Assembly (NCBI GenBank): GCA_947311845.1
Contig: CAMZMU010000115.1
Span: forward strand, 29,385,351-29,449,350
Origin: Poa pratensis
Taxonomy: Eukaryota > Streptophyta > Magnoliopsida > Poales > Poaceae
Direction of reading: 5' to 3'
DNA length: 64,000 nucleotides
In this document: positions 35,610-47,663 of the stretch, one piece after another
Position numbering within the stretch: the first letter of the stretch is position 1
Layout of the letters: each line of letters begins with the position of its first letter
Program-made: the position numbers and the translations under genes
The notes under the pieces: generated by a model
Database searches by the model: none
What the model was told of the DNA's origin: nothing
The model's input: the letters and a program-made list of their open reading frames with translations, nothing else

Positions 35610-36404
35610 TGTAATACCCCACAGTTTAGAGAGTCGGAAGGATGGAAATATAATTTGTGCATTTACATAGCATGCATCTGAAAATACGGGAAATTTTGGC
35701 GCGTTAAATTGAACAATGCAAAGTGATCGATGTTTCTCTCGATTAGATGAATTAGAGTTTAGATCATCTGGTAGAGTGCTATAAACTTCGACATGATCTT
35801 TACAAGTGGAACTTAGAAGGTTAGATCATCTTGTCAAGGACAATGAATTTGGACATGACCTTTACTAGTTGTCAACACTTTCAAATACAATTAGAGAATA
35901 TAATAAGTATAATTCCAATAGAATATCAACACAAATATACACCAATTTTTAATGTATAAAATCATCTCAATTAGCATCTCAATACAATATTTACACCAAC
36001 ATCATCACATAAGAATCCATTGCTCATGTCAAATCATCATCTTTTATACAACTCATCATCTTATCAAATTCTTGTCGTACACACATCCAAAATTATAAAT
36101 GGAGACTTGAATGTCTACGTATATCTGGATACATCAAATGGAAGATAGAAGTCCAAACTTTACAAGATTAAAATGAAATTGAAAGAATAATTATATTACA
36201 TCTTTATCGAATAAGTACATATCTCATCTAAAAGAAAAGAAAATTACAAATGAACAAAAAGAATCATAACACTAAATCTCGATCTTCTCATATGACCTTG
36301 ATCATATCATCATCTCAATCTTCTTATTCTTCTTCCCTGCAAAATAAACAACAAAAGAAAGAAAGAAGATAACAAAGGAAGAAAGACAAATCAACAAATG
36401 GGTT

Positions 36405-37800
36405 TTTGAGAAGGATTTTTCTCTCAGCCATGCATAGAGGTGCTATGCAAGATCATCCTCGAGAATGTTAAAGTCAAATGCAAGTATCTGTTCCTAGAGG
36501 GGACATTTGCCTCAGACTTTTGCATCATAGGCTGTAGTATCTGTTCTTATCAATAACTCAACCAAGTGTGGAAGAAAACAAATGAAATGGCATAAGAAGG
36601 TACTAAGCAACCTGATCCAAATAACCTTCAACTAGAATAAATCTAGGAGATTAGAAGGGGTCACTTTTATACTCCTACACACACCCATCTGAGTTTAATC
36701 CAAATTGATCAAAGGATCACATCCAGCAACAAAGCCCACGTAAGAGAGAAGCCAAACCAGCCCAAGACATCTAGTGCCAAATGCCACTTGGCAGCATTGA
36801 AAATAAAGGGCAAGCAGGGATAAGAGCAATCAGCCGAAGCCTTGCTCATGAGTTCACCTTTTCTGTACTAAAAATAAAGGACAAGGCTTGGATAAGAAGG
36901 GAGCAGCCATAGCTTGTTCAAGGAGGTGAAGGACTTCACATGGCAACCCAAAAAGGAGTCAAAGGAGCTTATCCATATCAGCTCAAGGCTTGCACAAGAG
37001 GGAATGCACCTCAAACCTAGAAACTTGCACCAACAAGGGGCCACACACAAGCAGCACACTCACCATATGCATGGTATGTGTTGTCACCACCACAACAATA
37101 GCCTAAACCGTCCTAAATCAGTATATAAACAGGACAACAGTACCAGCCCTTGTCTTGGACACACAAACACATCCCAGCCGCATCAAATCTTCTCTACATC
37201 AAGAAATTCACCTACTAGCAGTACCCTGCTGTTTCTACAACATTTAAACAGCAAGACCACATTACCCTTTGTTCACATCAGATCATCCATAGCTCAAAAA
37301 CACCTAGAACACTGCCAGATCTTGCCCAATCTTTAGAGCAATTCGGAAATAGGTCAAGCAGCGTGGAGGAGCAGGCTATCCACAAGAGGAGGAGCAGGCC
37401 ATTAGCAAGAGGAGGAGCAAGCAAGCCACAAGACACAAGTTTTCATCATTTTCTAGAAGACATATGCTTCTCTTCATGCAGCAGGTTGATTACTAGGCCA
37501 AATCTTGTGCATCATCTGTTCATATCATTAGATGGGAGGGAAAGAGAGGAGAAGGGTGCAGTATTCTGATCTTATCAAATTATATGAGGAGAAAGGAGGG
37601 ATTTTTCTCAGATCTGCATAGAAATGCTATGCATAATTCATCCTAGAGAATAAAAGCCACCAAATAAATATCTGTTCTTATAAAAAAAAGAGGTGCCTCA
37701 GCCTTTGCATCATTGGCAGGGCCAAGAAAACAAGTACAAGATCTGTTCTTATCAATTAAATAGCCAAATCTGTGGAGGAATACGTTTCTTTAAATCATTC
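36405..37800. repeat. Direct repeat pair inside the LTR-type unit
   Basis: About 200 bp at 36,405-36,600 and 37,590-37,790 share 'gatttttctc', 'gctatgca', 'atctgttctta', 'tgcctcag.cttttgcatca' and 'tctgttcttatcaat' in the same order. They are diverged and about 1.2 kb apart. Confidence 0.7.
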
Positions 37801-38389
37801 CAGCAACATTAGCATCACCAGATCATGCTTGCCATGGATCTGAGCACTGTGCACATTCTTAGGAGGCACTCCAGTGAACAAATCATGCAAGATATCAATT
37901 ACAGAGTCACTTTGCATCACCCAAATACCATCACACAATTAAACCATCTATGCACAATATGTGGGGATCACAAACAACCGCCAGGAACTAAAAAGCATTC
38001 ACAAGATCATCTGGATGACTAAATCATCTACATATCCTCTCTGAAATTAACTGAAAGAAGCACAGGAAAACATAAAAAGCTTATCTAAACAAGCTAGCTA
38101 CTGTTTAACTCCAAATGGAGGCATCACAGCAAGCAAAACATGTCTAAATTATGCTTAAATATTTCCTACATCATTACTAGACCATGCTCTAGTTCAGTTT
38201 GGACAGAATCATCACAAGATTCTGTCTAAAAATCATTTCTCTTCATAATTGAGCAAGAAAGGTTCCCAACAATAATTCCAGAGGTAATAGAGGGATCTAA
38301 TCATGCTAGATCTACACCATTCATCTCATCTTTGGTGCACAGTAGGTAGGCAGCGCACATAGAGGAGCAAATCATCAAGAAATCATCAT

Positions 38390-38970
38390 CTGTTTATCAA
38401 GAACCTAACCCAACAGAAAGATACATGCTTAATCCGAAGCCTAGAGGCAGCTAGATCGAGTAGAGGGACTAGGAGAAGGAGAAGAGAAAGAGGATAAATT
38501 CTTACCGTGCGTCCATGGCCGTAGCTCCACGGCGGCGAGGCCGTGCTCACGCAACCGTTGGAGGGGCACACGGAGGTCGTGGAACCAGCACCGCACCATG
38601 GCGGCACAGAGAGCGAAGTTCTGCGCCAAGCCATGGTGGGCACGCCGGAGAAGAGGGGAGGCGAGCAGTAGGGAGCGGCGAGCAACGCCGGTGCACCGAA
38701 ACCCTAACCCTAGGGTTAGGCAGCGCACGGCGGCTAGAAGAAATGAAGCTCCAATCGCTCGGGCCAAGTGGTAGAGCGGAGTTGGGGGAGTATTTTGCCC
38801 CGGACGGCGGCGCGGAGATGGCCGGAGTCGGCCGGAGCAAGGTGGCGACGGCGAGGGCGACTCGGTCGCCATGCGAGTCGAGCACGGGCACGAGTTCGTG
38901 CAAGAGAAGGAGAGAGAAGGTGCGGCTCGGTCGGTTGACCGGACCCGAGCCACTCCTTTGACCTGGTTCG
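38390..38970. other. GC-rich island inside the LTR-type unit
   Basis: An abrupt GC-rich stretch of ~580 bp in AT-rich surroundings, open on both strands for 100-185 codons, with a telo-box-like 'accctaaccctagggtt' near 38,701-38,717. It looks like a captured 5' gene end or a promoter island of the element. No domain is recognisable. Confidence 0.4.
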
Positions 38971-39124
38971 ACCAGGAATTTGTTTGGAAAAATTTCAAAA
39001 TTTATAAATTTTAAACTTCAAAACTCAATTTAAAATTCAAATAAATTCCTAAAAATACTTTTAAAAAATATACAAATATTAGCAGAAAATAAGCTATTTA
39101 AATAAAATACTAACAGATTTTTTG

Positions 39125-39545
39125 AAAATTATTTCTTTGATTAAAAAATCCAAAGATCCTTAAGTGGATTATTCTTTGGAATAATTCCTTAAAATTATTT
39201 TCTCAAGAAAAATAATCTGGGAAAATAAATACTAAGTTCAAAATAATATTTGAACTATACCAAGACTATCTTGTTACTCATCCTACATCAAAAGTATTCA
39301 AACTTAAATGAATTTTTACACCAAATTCAAATACCCAAAAATCAACTAAAAATATGCAACATACTTTACAAAATATGAGGAATTTTTATGTAAGTTTTAT
39401 TTGAAATTTTGAAAAAACATTTTGTGGATGAAAAATTCAAGGATCCTTAAGTGGAAATGACTTGAAATTCTTTTCAAAAACTATTCTCATAACGAAAAAT
39501 AATATGGGAAAATAAAGTCTTGAAGTTCAATTATATTGAACTATT
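39125..39545. repeat. AT-rich direct repeat pair
   Basis: About 135 bp at 39,125-39,260 recurs at 39,405-39,545 (ggatccttaagtgga, then gggaaaataaa, then aagttcaa..tattgaacta). The copies are diverged, period about 280 bp. Confidence 0.65.
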
Positions 39546-41223
39546 TCAATTTAATCACTTTAAATTTATTCCTCATGAAAATTGTTGTCAAACTCTTTAA
39601 ATAATTAAAAAACTTCAAAACACTCGAAAAGTCTTAAATCCGCAACTTGGGTATTTTGGGGCGACAATGCATATCATGATTATGCATAATAGCATGCTGC
39701 TAGATTTTTCAGTAGTCCTTATCAGGATTACTTTGCTATTTTCAGAACTCGGGGTTTTACCGCAAACCCTAGAACCCCGAAGAGTTGAACGGCCAATTCT
39801 ACCACAGGCCAGTTCATTCTTGCATGTCCGTTGAAATATTTTTATCAAAGTATTTATAAAATACTATATTTATCATCTGCATAAAAAGAAAAACCTATTT
39901 TCGAATGATGTGAATTGATATATATATATTGTTTGGCTGGCAATGGAACCACGGTATGATGTTGAGGTGGAGTTTCCATTGTACGGGAAAGTATATACAT
40001 AGGATTAATTACCAATGTCACAGTGATCCTTGCGCCGTATTGAAGCGTTTACCATGAGATCTGCTATGGACGGTAAAAGTCAGCCGTATCTTCTCTCGTT
40101 CATATATCCTCGGCAGGCTATTACCTGGTTGTGTCCGTTGCGGCGGCCAACAGCGTGGAAGCGCGTGACCTTCCCACCTGACGGGGTGATTGGAATAGAA
40201 GCTCGGGAGGGGTGGCGTGATAGCGGTCTTTGTTACCGGCCGCGCCACAAATGGGCGGATATGTGTTGTGTGGAGAGAGCGGTGATTGGCTTTGGACTCA
40301 CACCTGGCCCCATACCATGGAAGTATGGATGGGAAAGTACGCCCGGAAAGGCAACAAGGCTGGGTTTCTCTCATGGGTAAAGTTACGCAGCTCTGCAGAG
40401 TCAACAACAAGAAATTGTGATTGTAACATCTGTGTTCCCAGAAGGAACTACAGAACGCTGCGGGAAAGGCATCCCAAGTGATGACTAAAGACCCGTGGAG
40501 GCTGTGAGCATAGTTTTCTGAAATAAAACTTGACCTTTGAAGAAATGTTTTCCAAAACTTGCATTATGCCTATGACCGCTGGTCATGGCAGTAGCTAGTG
40601 CATTCAAAACAAAACTCTTTCCTATATTATTTGAACTTGCTGAGTAATGCTAGAGTTGCTCACCCGTTCCCCGTTGACCCCCTGCTTAGACTTTTGGAGC
40701 CATCCAAGGAATCAATATCCATGACGACAACGAGGAGGTCTTCAACAAGGAGTCCAAACCTAACTGGTGGAGCTTGAAGGAGTCAACAGCTACTTCAACG
40801 ACAGAAGGATGAAGACCACCTTGCCCAGGTGTATATAACGACAACACTGCCGATGGAGGAGACAACATCATTTTGGAAGAAGGAGTACAACTTGGATAAA
40901 TATATTCCAGATGGATTAGAGTAGGGCTGTGACAACAGCAGTAGTGGAATAGGAATTAGAGATAGAGTTGATATCCAGCTTAGTGGTACGATTTGGATCT
41001 TTTTGATGTTTCATTTGCATGAGACCTACTTCTATCTGTAATGAAGGTTCTCGAGATTTTGTATTAAATAGTGTTGTAATCCTATAGTGTTACCTTGGAC
41101 CAGCTATGTTTCTGTTGTACTACTCTGAGGGATGTAATATTTATGGATAGGTCCTTTCGTGAGTATTATATCAACGACTTGTGCACTACAACATGCAGTA
41201 GTGTGCTAGGTCACCGCACTTAC

Positions 41224-42143
41224 CATTTGTCCCGAGTTAGCACAGTAGGTATCCAGAACTCGTTGTTAGGAAGTTGCATTATTCATATCAGCCTTCATGA
41301 GAATAAGGGAATCATCAGCGAATAAAAGGTGTGAAACTGACGGTGCATTTCTGCACACCCGTATCCCATCCATGCCACCAACTTCTTTTTCATACAACAA
41401 CAAACTAGATAAACCCTCTTCACATAAAAGGAACAGATAAGGGGAAAGGGGATCCCCTTGCCGAAGACCTCTCGAAGGTACAAATTTTTCAGTCTCCTCA
41501 GAATTAAACCTAACTTGGTATCTAACAGAACTCACACATGCCATCATCAAAGATATCCATCTCTCAGAAAAGCCCAGTTTCCTCATCATATTTTCCAAAA
41601 CAGCCACTCAATCCTATCATAGGCTTTATGTATATCAAGCTTAACTACACAGGTACCATTAGTCCCATTCCTTCTATTTTTTTTTATAGAATGCACACAT
41701 TCATATGCAACCAGTACATTGTTAGTAATGAGCCGCCCAGGAACAAAAGCACTCTGTGTAGGGGAGATCACATCCGGTAAAATCCTTTTGAGCCTAAAAG
41801 CAAGCATTTTCGAGATAATCTTGTAGATCACATTGCATAAGCTAATGGGGCGAAATTGTGTAATCAGCTCTGGATTGTCCACCTTTGGGATGAGGACCAC
41901 CGTTGTATCATTCCACGCCTCAGGTATTACCCCGGAATTCAAAGCTTGTAAAACCTCCTCAGTAATAGATTGACCGCATACATTCCAGAATTTCTTGTAG
42001 AAAATCGCGTGTAGTCTATCCGGCCCTGGAGCTTTCAGATCTCCAATGCTGAAGGCTGCTTTCCTAACATCCTCGGCATTGAAAGGAGCCAGCAATTTTT
42101 CATTCATGGCTTGAGTGACCTTTGGTTGAATTTTGTCCATCAC
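41224..42143 (-). pseudogene. LINE reverse transcriptase, N-terminal part
   Basis: Reads SIGDLKAPGPDRLHAIFYKK, then FRPISLCNVIYKIISK, QSAFVPGRLITNNVLVAYE and KLDIHKAYDRIEW (catalytic Asp block A), then RGLRQGDPLSPYLFLLCEE and HLLFADDSLIL (FADD active site). A one-base shift separates the frames near 41,590-41,607. The frame continues to a TAA near 41,254 and up to the CTTAC target duplication. Confidence 0.93.
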
Positions 42144-42208
42144 CGCTGGATCAATACCCTGTACCTCAGATGTAAACAGGTTAGAGAAATAATTGAAAAC
42201 CAGAGGTT

Positions 42209-42882
42209 TTAGCGGCTCTTTTTAATATAGTTCTTTTTACGACAGGCTGTAGCAAAGTTGTGAAAAAACATAGTATTTCTATCACCATATTGAAGCCAAT
42301 TCGCCCTAGACCGCTGCGACCAGTATATCTCTTCCTGTTCAAGAAGCAATTCCACTAAATTAGCCATCTCTTTTGCCTTAGCTTCATTTTCATCAGAGAT
42401 AGGGCCGTCCATGGCTGCCTGCAGCTCGCGCTGTGCCTTGCGCAGGCGCTTCTTCGGCTTCCGCAAAACTCTGCTATCCCAATCATGGAGCGGCGAGTGC
42501 ATGCGCCCCAATATCGAGAGGACACCATTCGCTGGCCCAGCAAGATCCCAGGCTCGTTGCACTTCATCTGAAAAACCTTTCTCTTGAAGCCATTTAGCCT
42601 CAAACTTCTTTGTTCCTACCCGCCCTTGCACTGCCGAGACAAGGTGTTCAGTGTCTAGGAGAATTGGACGATGATCAGACTTAATATAATCTAAATGAAC
42701 TAGTCTAGCCGACGGATGCATGAGGGAGCATGCTCCGTTAGCAACCACCCGAACAAGTCTCTCCCGTATTCGACCTCTTTTCCAAGTGAAAATCTTGCCG
42801 GAGAACCCTAAGTCCTCTAACTCACAGTCCACTAGCGCATCACGAAACGCATGCATGTATCTATGGGTCGCTGATTACCTCC
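42209..42882 (-). pseudogene. LINE endonuclease, C-terminal part
   Basis: Reads LEDLGFSGKIFTWKRGRIRE, RLVRVVAN, then HLDYIKSDHRPILLD (the SDH catalytic motif of AP-type endonucleases), followed by EEIYWSQRSRANWLQYGDRN, which links to the reverse transcriptase in plant LINEs. Upstream, a KEGGNQRP-like start is visible across the gypsy insertion site. The rest of the endonuclease is missing. Confidence 0.9.
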
Positions 42883-42887
42883 CTCCT

Positions 42888-43374
42888 TGTCGTCGTATCG
42901 GCATCTTGGATAGGAGACGGGGTCCTGCTAGCCGAGAGTAAACATAGGGCAAGAAGGTGGACGTCGTCGAGGTCGGGATCGAACAAGGCAGTTTACCTAG
43001 CTTCAGATCTCACGGCGGTGGCGAGATCCTACGTGTTGCTATAACTCACTATAATGGCAATAGCCTTGATCGGGTTACAATGAGGTGGATAGTATGAAAG
43101 TATGAGAGTATTGGTTGCCCCAAAGGCGGGAGGTTACGTATCCGGCAAGTATACAGAGTCCTAAACCTAGCCGGCAAGTCTGCCGTCTTCCGTCTTGGTC
43201 TTGGTGGCTTCGTTGGCTTCAGTCTTGGGCCTCCTCCTTGCCGGCATCCACCTTCCTTGGTCGTCAGCTATCTGGGCCGCCCGGTAGGCAAAACCTTTAC
43301 CACCACTGCGGGCCACCCGGGACTAGCCGGATTGATCCATGCTGGTGATACCCCTAGTAGGTATATCCCCAACA
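42888..43374 (-). repeat. 3' LTR of gypsy element, 44 bp deleted
   Basis: 487 bp against 527 bp for its partner. A 44-bp stretch containing the TATATAA box of the 5' LTR is missing at about 43,121. Four single-base insertions account for the rest of the length difference. Confidence 0.95.
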
Positions 43375-43914
43375 TTAGCCCCTGGAAGGCTTCGAGTTCT
43401 TCAAACGCCATCTTCTTTTGTCAGCAACGTCCGTCTTGTCTTGTAGGCGGCTGAAGAGCTTGAAGCATTCCAAAGTTGAAGTAAGCGGCAATCCGCCTAA
43501 AGTAGTCGGATTATTTGCCGCCATCATGGGAAAGACGGCTTGACCATTGTCAGGAATCTTCCCGGCACCAGTCTTGTCACTTGACTGGTCCTGTTAAATG
43601 TTGACGGATGACGTCATGCAGTCCACGACAGTTTGGACTTGGCATGTGTCATGATTATTTCTCCACTATGCAAAAGAATCGGGGCGAGGGCCGCAGACAC
43701 CGTTGCCACGACGTGCAAATCGTGGGCACGTGGCGGAAATCTCGCGTCCCCCAATCTCGCGCACGCATCTTGGCGCATGGAGTTAAATACCCAAAGGGCA
43801 CGCTGAGGCTGGTCTTCTTCCCCATTCACACCCACCGCGGCCTCCTCATCTTCCCGTACTCTCCTCCTCCTCGTACTCAACTCTGGCGAGCACGAGCAAA
43901 AGCCTCCACGGCAA
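43375..43914 (+). promoter_or_regulatory. Untranslated region, possible antisense promoter
   Basis: Lies between the 3' LTR and the antisense gene. A TATA-like 'gttaaataccc' near 43,782 lies 130 bp before the antisense start codon. On the minus strand a short purine-rich CCAGGGGCTAA abuts the LTR and may be the polypurine tract. Confidence 0.4.
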
Positions 43915-46900
43915 ATGGCGAGCACTCAGCAAGATTCGGCGGCGGCGGCGATGGTTGCGGCCTCAGCGACCACGGCTGGATCTGGATCTGCGCCAGCGAC
44001 AGCGGCGGTTCCCGCGGGCGCACCGGTGACTTCTCCTGTCGCCACCGTGGCCGCGGGTGTGATTTCCTCTTCTTCCCCAACTCCGGCGGCACCTGCAACA
44101 ACTACTCCGACCTTCCCGCTCCCATCCCTAGCGGCGACCAGCACTGAGGTCACGGCTGAGGTAGAAACTGCCGCCGACGACGACGCCTTCGAGGATGAAG
44201 AGGAGACAGGTGACCTTGGCTCCAGGTACTGGCTGCCGTCAGTTATGATGTCAGCCTATCTGAAGGAGCTGGAGGAAGGCGGCTACATACCGCCCAAGAC
44301 GGAAAGCTCCTGGAGGGTTCCAGGCGACGAGGCAGTCCCTGACCCGCAAGATGGCGAGCGCGTCATGTTGGCGTCGCACAGCCTTCGTGGTATGTCCTTG
44401 CCACTTTCTGCCTTCTTCTTGGCGGTGCTTAGTTTTTATGGGCTGCAGCCGCACAACATAGCGCCCAACAGTATTCTAGTGCTAGCCGGCTTCCAGGCTC
44501 TATGCGAAGGGTACTTAGGTATAGCGGCGTCCATAGAGCTATTCAAGTACTGCTTCCTATCCCGCAACTTGTGGTAGCGTCACCTTCAACTGCCGCCAAC
44601 CCGACTGGTACCCAAAGATACCATACATCGAGTCGGTGAAGCACTGGACCAGCACATTTTTCTACTGCAAGGACATCCCGACACCCGGCATAGCACAGTG
44701 GATGCCTGTTTTCGTCAACGGTCTGCCAACCCACAAGGCCTGTTGGACGGCAAAGGTGCCACTTAGCAGCTTGTCGGCTGAGCTTCGAATTGCCGTCAGG
44801 CGGATCGAGTTCTTGACGAAGACGATGATGGCTCCGCAACTTGACGAAGTTGACACCGTCATCTGCTGGATGTCAAGGAAGATAATGCCACTCCGCCATC
44901 GCCCACTAAAGATGTGCGAGTACAAGGCGGATGATGCCGGCAACAGCACCCTCGACCAGGAAGCACTAGAGTACCGGCTCAGAGAGCTTGTGAAGCCTCT
45001 GTCGGTGAAGGCGGCGTAAGGCGTCGCCATGTTCACCCATGACAACCTAGCCCTAGCGGTAAGCTAAAGCTACTTTATCATTGCATTGACACCTCTGTCC
45101 ACTGGGTACTGAATTAACGTTGCCTTTTTTCCTTTCCAGCTGCAAACCTTGGGGGATGAAGACTTGGCGCCCAACTGGTACGACACCGGTGCCAGCAAGT
45201 CGAAGAAGCGCAAAGCTGGCATCTCCACCAAGGATTTGGAGAAGAGGAACAAGGCGGCCACCTCTGCTGAGGCAGAGGATGAGACCTTGGGGGAAAATAT
45301 CCTTTTCAAACGGTAGGCAAGCTTTTGTTTCCCTGACTTCGCTATTTTTGATGTAAGTTCTTACTGAGGAACTTACACTGTTCTGCTTATAGGGGCAAGC
45401 CTGCCATGCCCAAGCTCTGCTCCAACTTGAAGATTTCTGCTGGCAGGGGCAAGCCACCACGATCTTCTCCAGCTACTGCGCCATCAACGCCTACAGTTGG
45501 CGTTCCCGTGGTTGTATGCCAGGGAACGTACACAGCTGCTGGTACCGCAAAGGTGGCTTCGGAGAAGATGGTGGGCAAAAGATCAGTTGCCGGACCCACT
45601 ACCAAGACGGCTGAAGCTTCGGCTAATGATGCCGCTCGATTTATTGCCATGAAACAGGAGATGGATGACCAGTTGGCGGCTGGCCAAGGCGGATCGTCCT
45701 CCAAACCCAACTCCCAATCTGGCAAAGGACTACAAGATCCTCGACAAACACTGAGGACCATGCGCGAAGGTACCCGCAACTGGTACTCGCACATGGATGA
45801 TCTCCACGAAGCCCTGCACGGTCAACTTGAGGTAATTTACCCTATAGTCGCAGCCCCGAGCACTTTGGCGGCTAAAAAATATTTTAGCCGGCAAGGTGGT
45901 CTCGTTGACAATATAGTGCTAATTCAAGTTGTCTTCGTGTGCAGGCGTTCTTGCTTCTAATCTTGAGCTGTTCCGTGCTCAAGAGAAGAAAAACAAAGAA
46001 TGCCAGCAACTGCAGGAGGACGTGGAGATGAAAAACGCCCAGATTGCGAGCTTGGAAGAGGCTCGCAAAAAGGATGAAGGTGACAAAGTTTTCTTTGCCT
46101 TCTTTTCGTCCGACTTCTTTTTGCTTTTCCGACAAGTATTTTAGTCGTCTTTCTCTTTATTTGTAGAATTACTAAACACTGCGCAAGATATTCTCAAGAA
46201 CTCCACTGACATGCAAGCTTTGATGAACGAAGCTGCAGATCTTGCGAATTGGTGGCAAAGCTGAAGGCGGATCATGCCAAGGAGCTGGATGAGCGGGAGC
46301 TGGCCCATGCCGCCGAGGTTAGCAAGTTGACGGGACAACTTGAAGCCATGAGCAACAACCTCGACCAGGTGAACAAGAATGCCAAAGCGCAGCAGGAACA
46401 ACTGTCACAGGCAGTCCAGCTAGCGCAGGAAACACTTGAGAACCATCTGGACGAGGTCAACGCCATCCACGAGCATGTCTTGGGTACGTCTCTAACCCTT
46501 CATCCTTCTTTGACACTTTGAACTCTTGAAATTTCAAGCTGCAGTGTGTAACTGTTTGCATTTGTGCAGTGCCGGCTAACTGGGTGATGACATGGCTACG
46601 ACGCCGCGCCTTGCCCGTATCTTGAAAGTTGGCGAAATCGTCAACCAGATTGTCGGTGCAGGCAAAGCGTTTGCCGCCAAGTTCTACCCTGGCGAGGACG
46701 GCGATCCCGTCAACTTCGATGCCTTGCCGGATTGCTGGAGAAGGCGGAACCGAACATGACAGCACGCTACGATCAGCAGCACGAGGCGGCGCCAAGTTGG
46801 CATTGGCGATGACGGCGGCGTGGTATCCGGAGGCTGATATTCATCAAGTCACCGAGTACTTCCCCACCGAAGACGAAAACAACCAAGCCATCGTGATGCA

Positions 46901-47170
46901 GGACGTGCTGCGGTCTGTTCGAGGCTATGCGACCCGGGTTGCCAACATGGTTGACATCCGCAAGTTCTACAAGGAACACCCGGATCCACATGTTGCCAGC
47001 GATCCCTCCTTGGCGGATCCTGAAGCTGCCGTAGGCGGAGAAGGCGAAGCCGAGCTGACGAGCGCAGCCCCCAGGATGGCGGAGCCAGCCCCAAGAATGC
47101 CGGCGTCAGCCCCCAGGATCTCTCACCACCTCCACCAAGGCGGCAACTCCTTGACTGTCCTCTCCTGCAA
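43915..47170 (+). pseudogene. Antisense 'gypsy type transposon' gene (PF04195-like)
   Basis: A multi-exon gene on the opposite strand to gag-pol. Exon 1 (43,915-45,058) has an Ala/Thr-rich start, an acidic patch, then YLKELEEGGYIPPKTESSWR, SLPLSAFFLAVLSFYGLQPH, NSILVLAGFQALCEGYLGI and, after a frameshift near 44,560, YPKIPYIESVKHWTSTFFYC and DEVDTVICWMSRKIMPLRHR. These are the hallmarks of Pfam Transposase_28. A TAA at 45,016-45,018 interrupts it before a gtaagc donor. Further exons: 45,140-45,312 (basic, SKSKKRKAG), 45,393-45,831, about 45,945-46,080 and 46,249-46,485 (coiled coil: NLELFRAQEKKNKECQQLQE; LKADHAKELDERELAHAAEV), and about 46,790-47,160 (ending with APRM repeats). Its role in the element is unknown; despite the Pfam name it has no transposase chemistry. 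Confidence 0.8.
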
Positions 47171-47171
47171 T

Positions 47172-47663
47172 GGCAGCACAAAACACTGCGTTAATCTGTT
47201 AACGCAAAAAACTTATATTTTGGGTTTGTAAATATTCTGGGCCAACTTTTATGCTACACTTGGCGGTAGGCTTATTTAAGTGGCCCGCCTTAATATGTAT
47301 CTCGTTTGCATGTTTAGCTTTTTCATATGTTGGCGGAACCTCATCTTAGTTACTTTAGCTGAGCCAACCAGGTGCAATACCAACTAATTTAGACTCAGAG
47401 ACCAAAGCCAGCATGTTGGTGCCAACGACATACTACTAGGCGACCCACACACAAACAGACAGATAAGCATATTAGGCGGTGCAAAGATTGTTTGCTTTTT
47501 TAGCCGGCAGACGGCAAATGTCAAAAAGTTTGAACCTTAGCACGGAGCAAAAACTTATTTTGTTTGGTAACTTTTATGACAACAGATATATGATTGCGAG
47601 AAAAGACAAAAGATGGCATGATCCCAAAACTGAATGAGCAAACCACAGACTTTTATTTCATAA
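47172..47663. other. Convergent spacer inside the gypsy element
   Basis: Lies between the 3' ends of the antisense gene (+) and pol (-). AT-richer than the coding parts; probably holds both 3' ends. No ORF. Confidence 0.5.

Larger units (their letters stand above)
35610..41218. mobile_element. 5.6-kb LTR-type insertion (solo LTR or non-coding LARD)
   Basis: Starts TGTAATACCCC and ends TAGGTCACCGCA, so it has TG...CA termini, flanked by an exact 5-bp target duplication CTTAC (35,605-35,609; 41,219-41,223). Removing it and one CTTAC joins the LINE in frame (GQMV-SLAKSS). Within 5,609 bp I find no gag or pol, no second copy of the terminal sequence and no recognisable primer site. It is thus best read as the solo LTR of an element with very long LTRs, or as a large non-coding LTR derivative. 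Confidence 0.8.

Noticed and set aside
38441..38998. A gene inside the 5.6-kb LTR-type unit
   Set aside because: Open on both strands, no domain; treated as a GC island.
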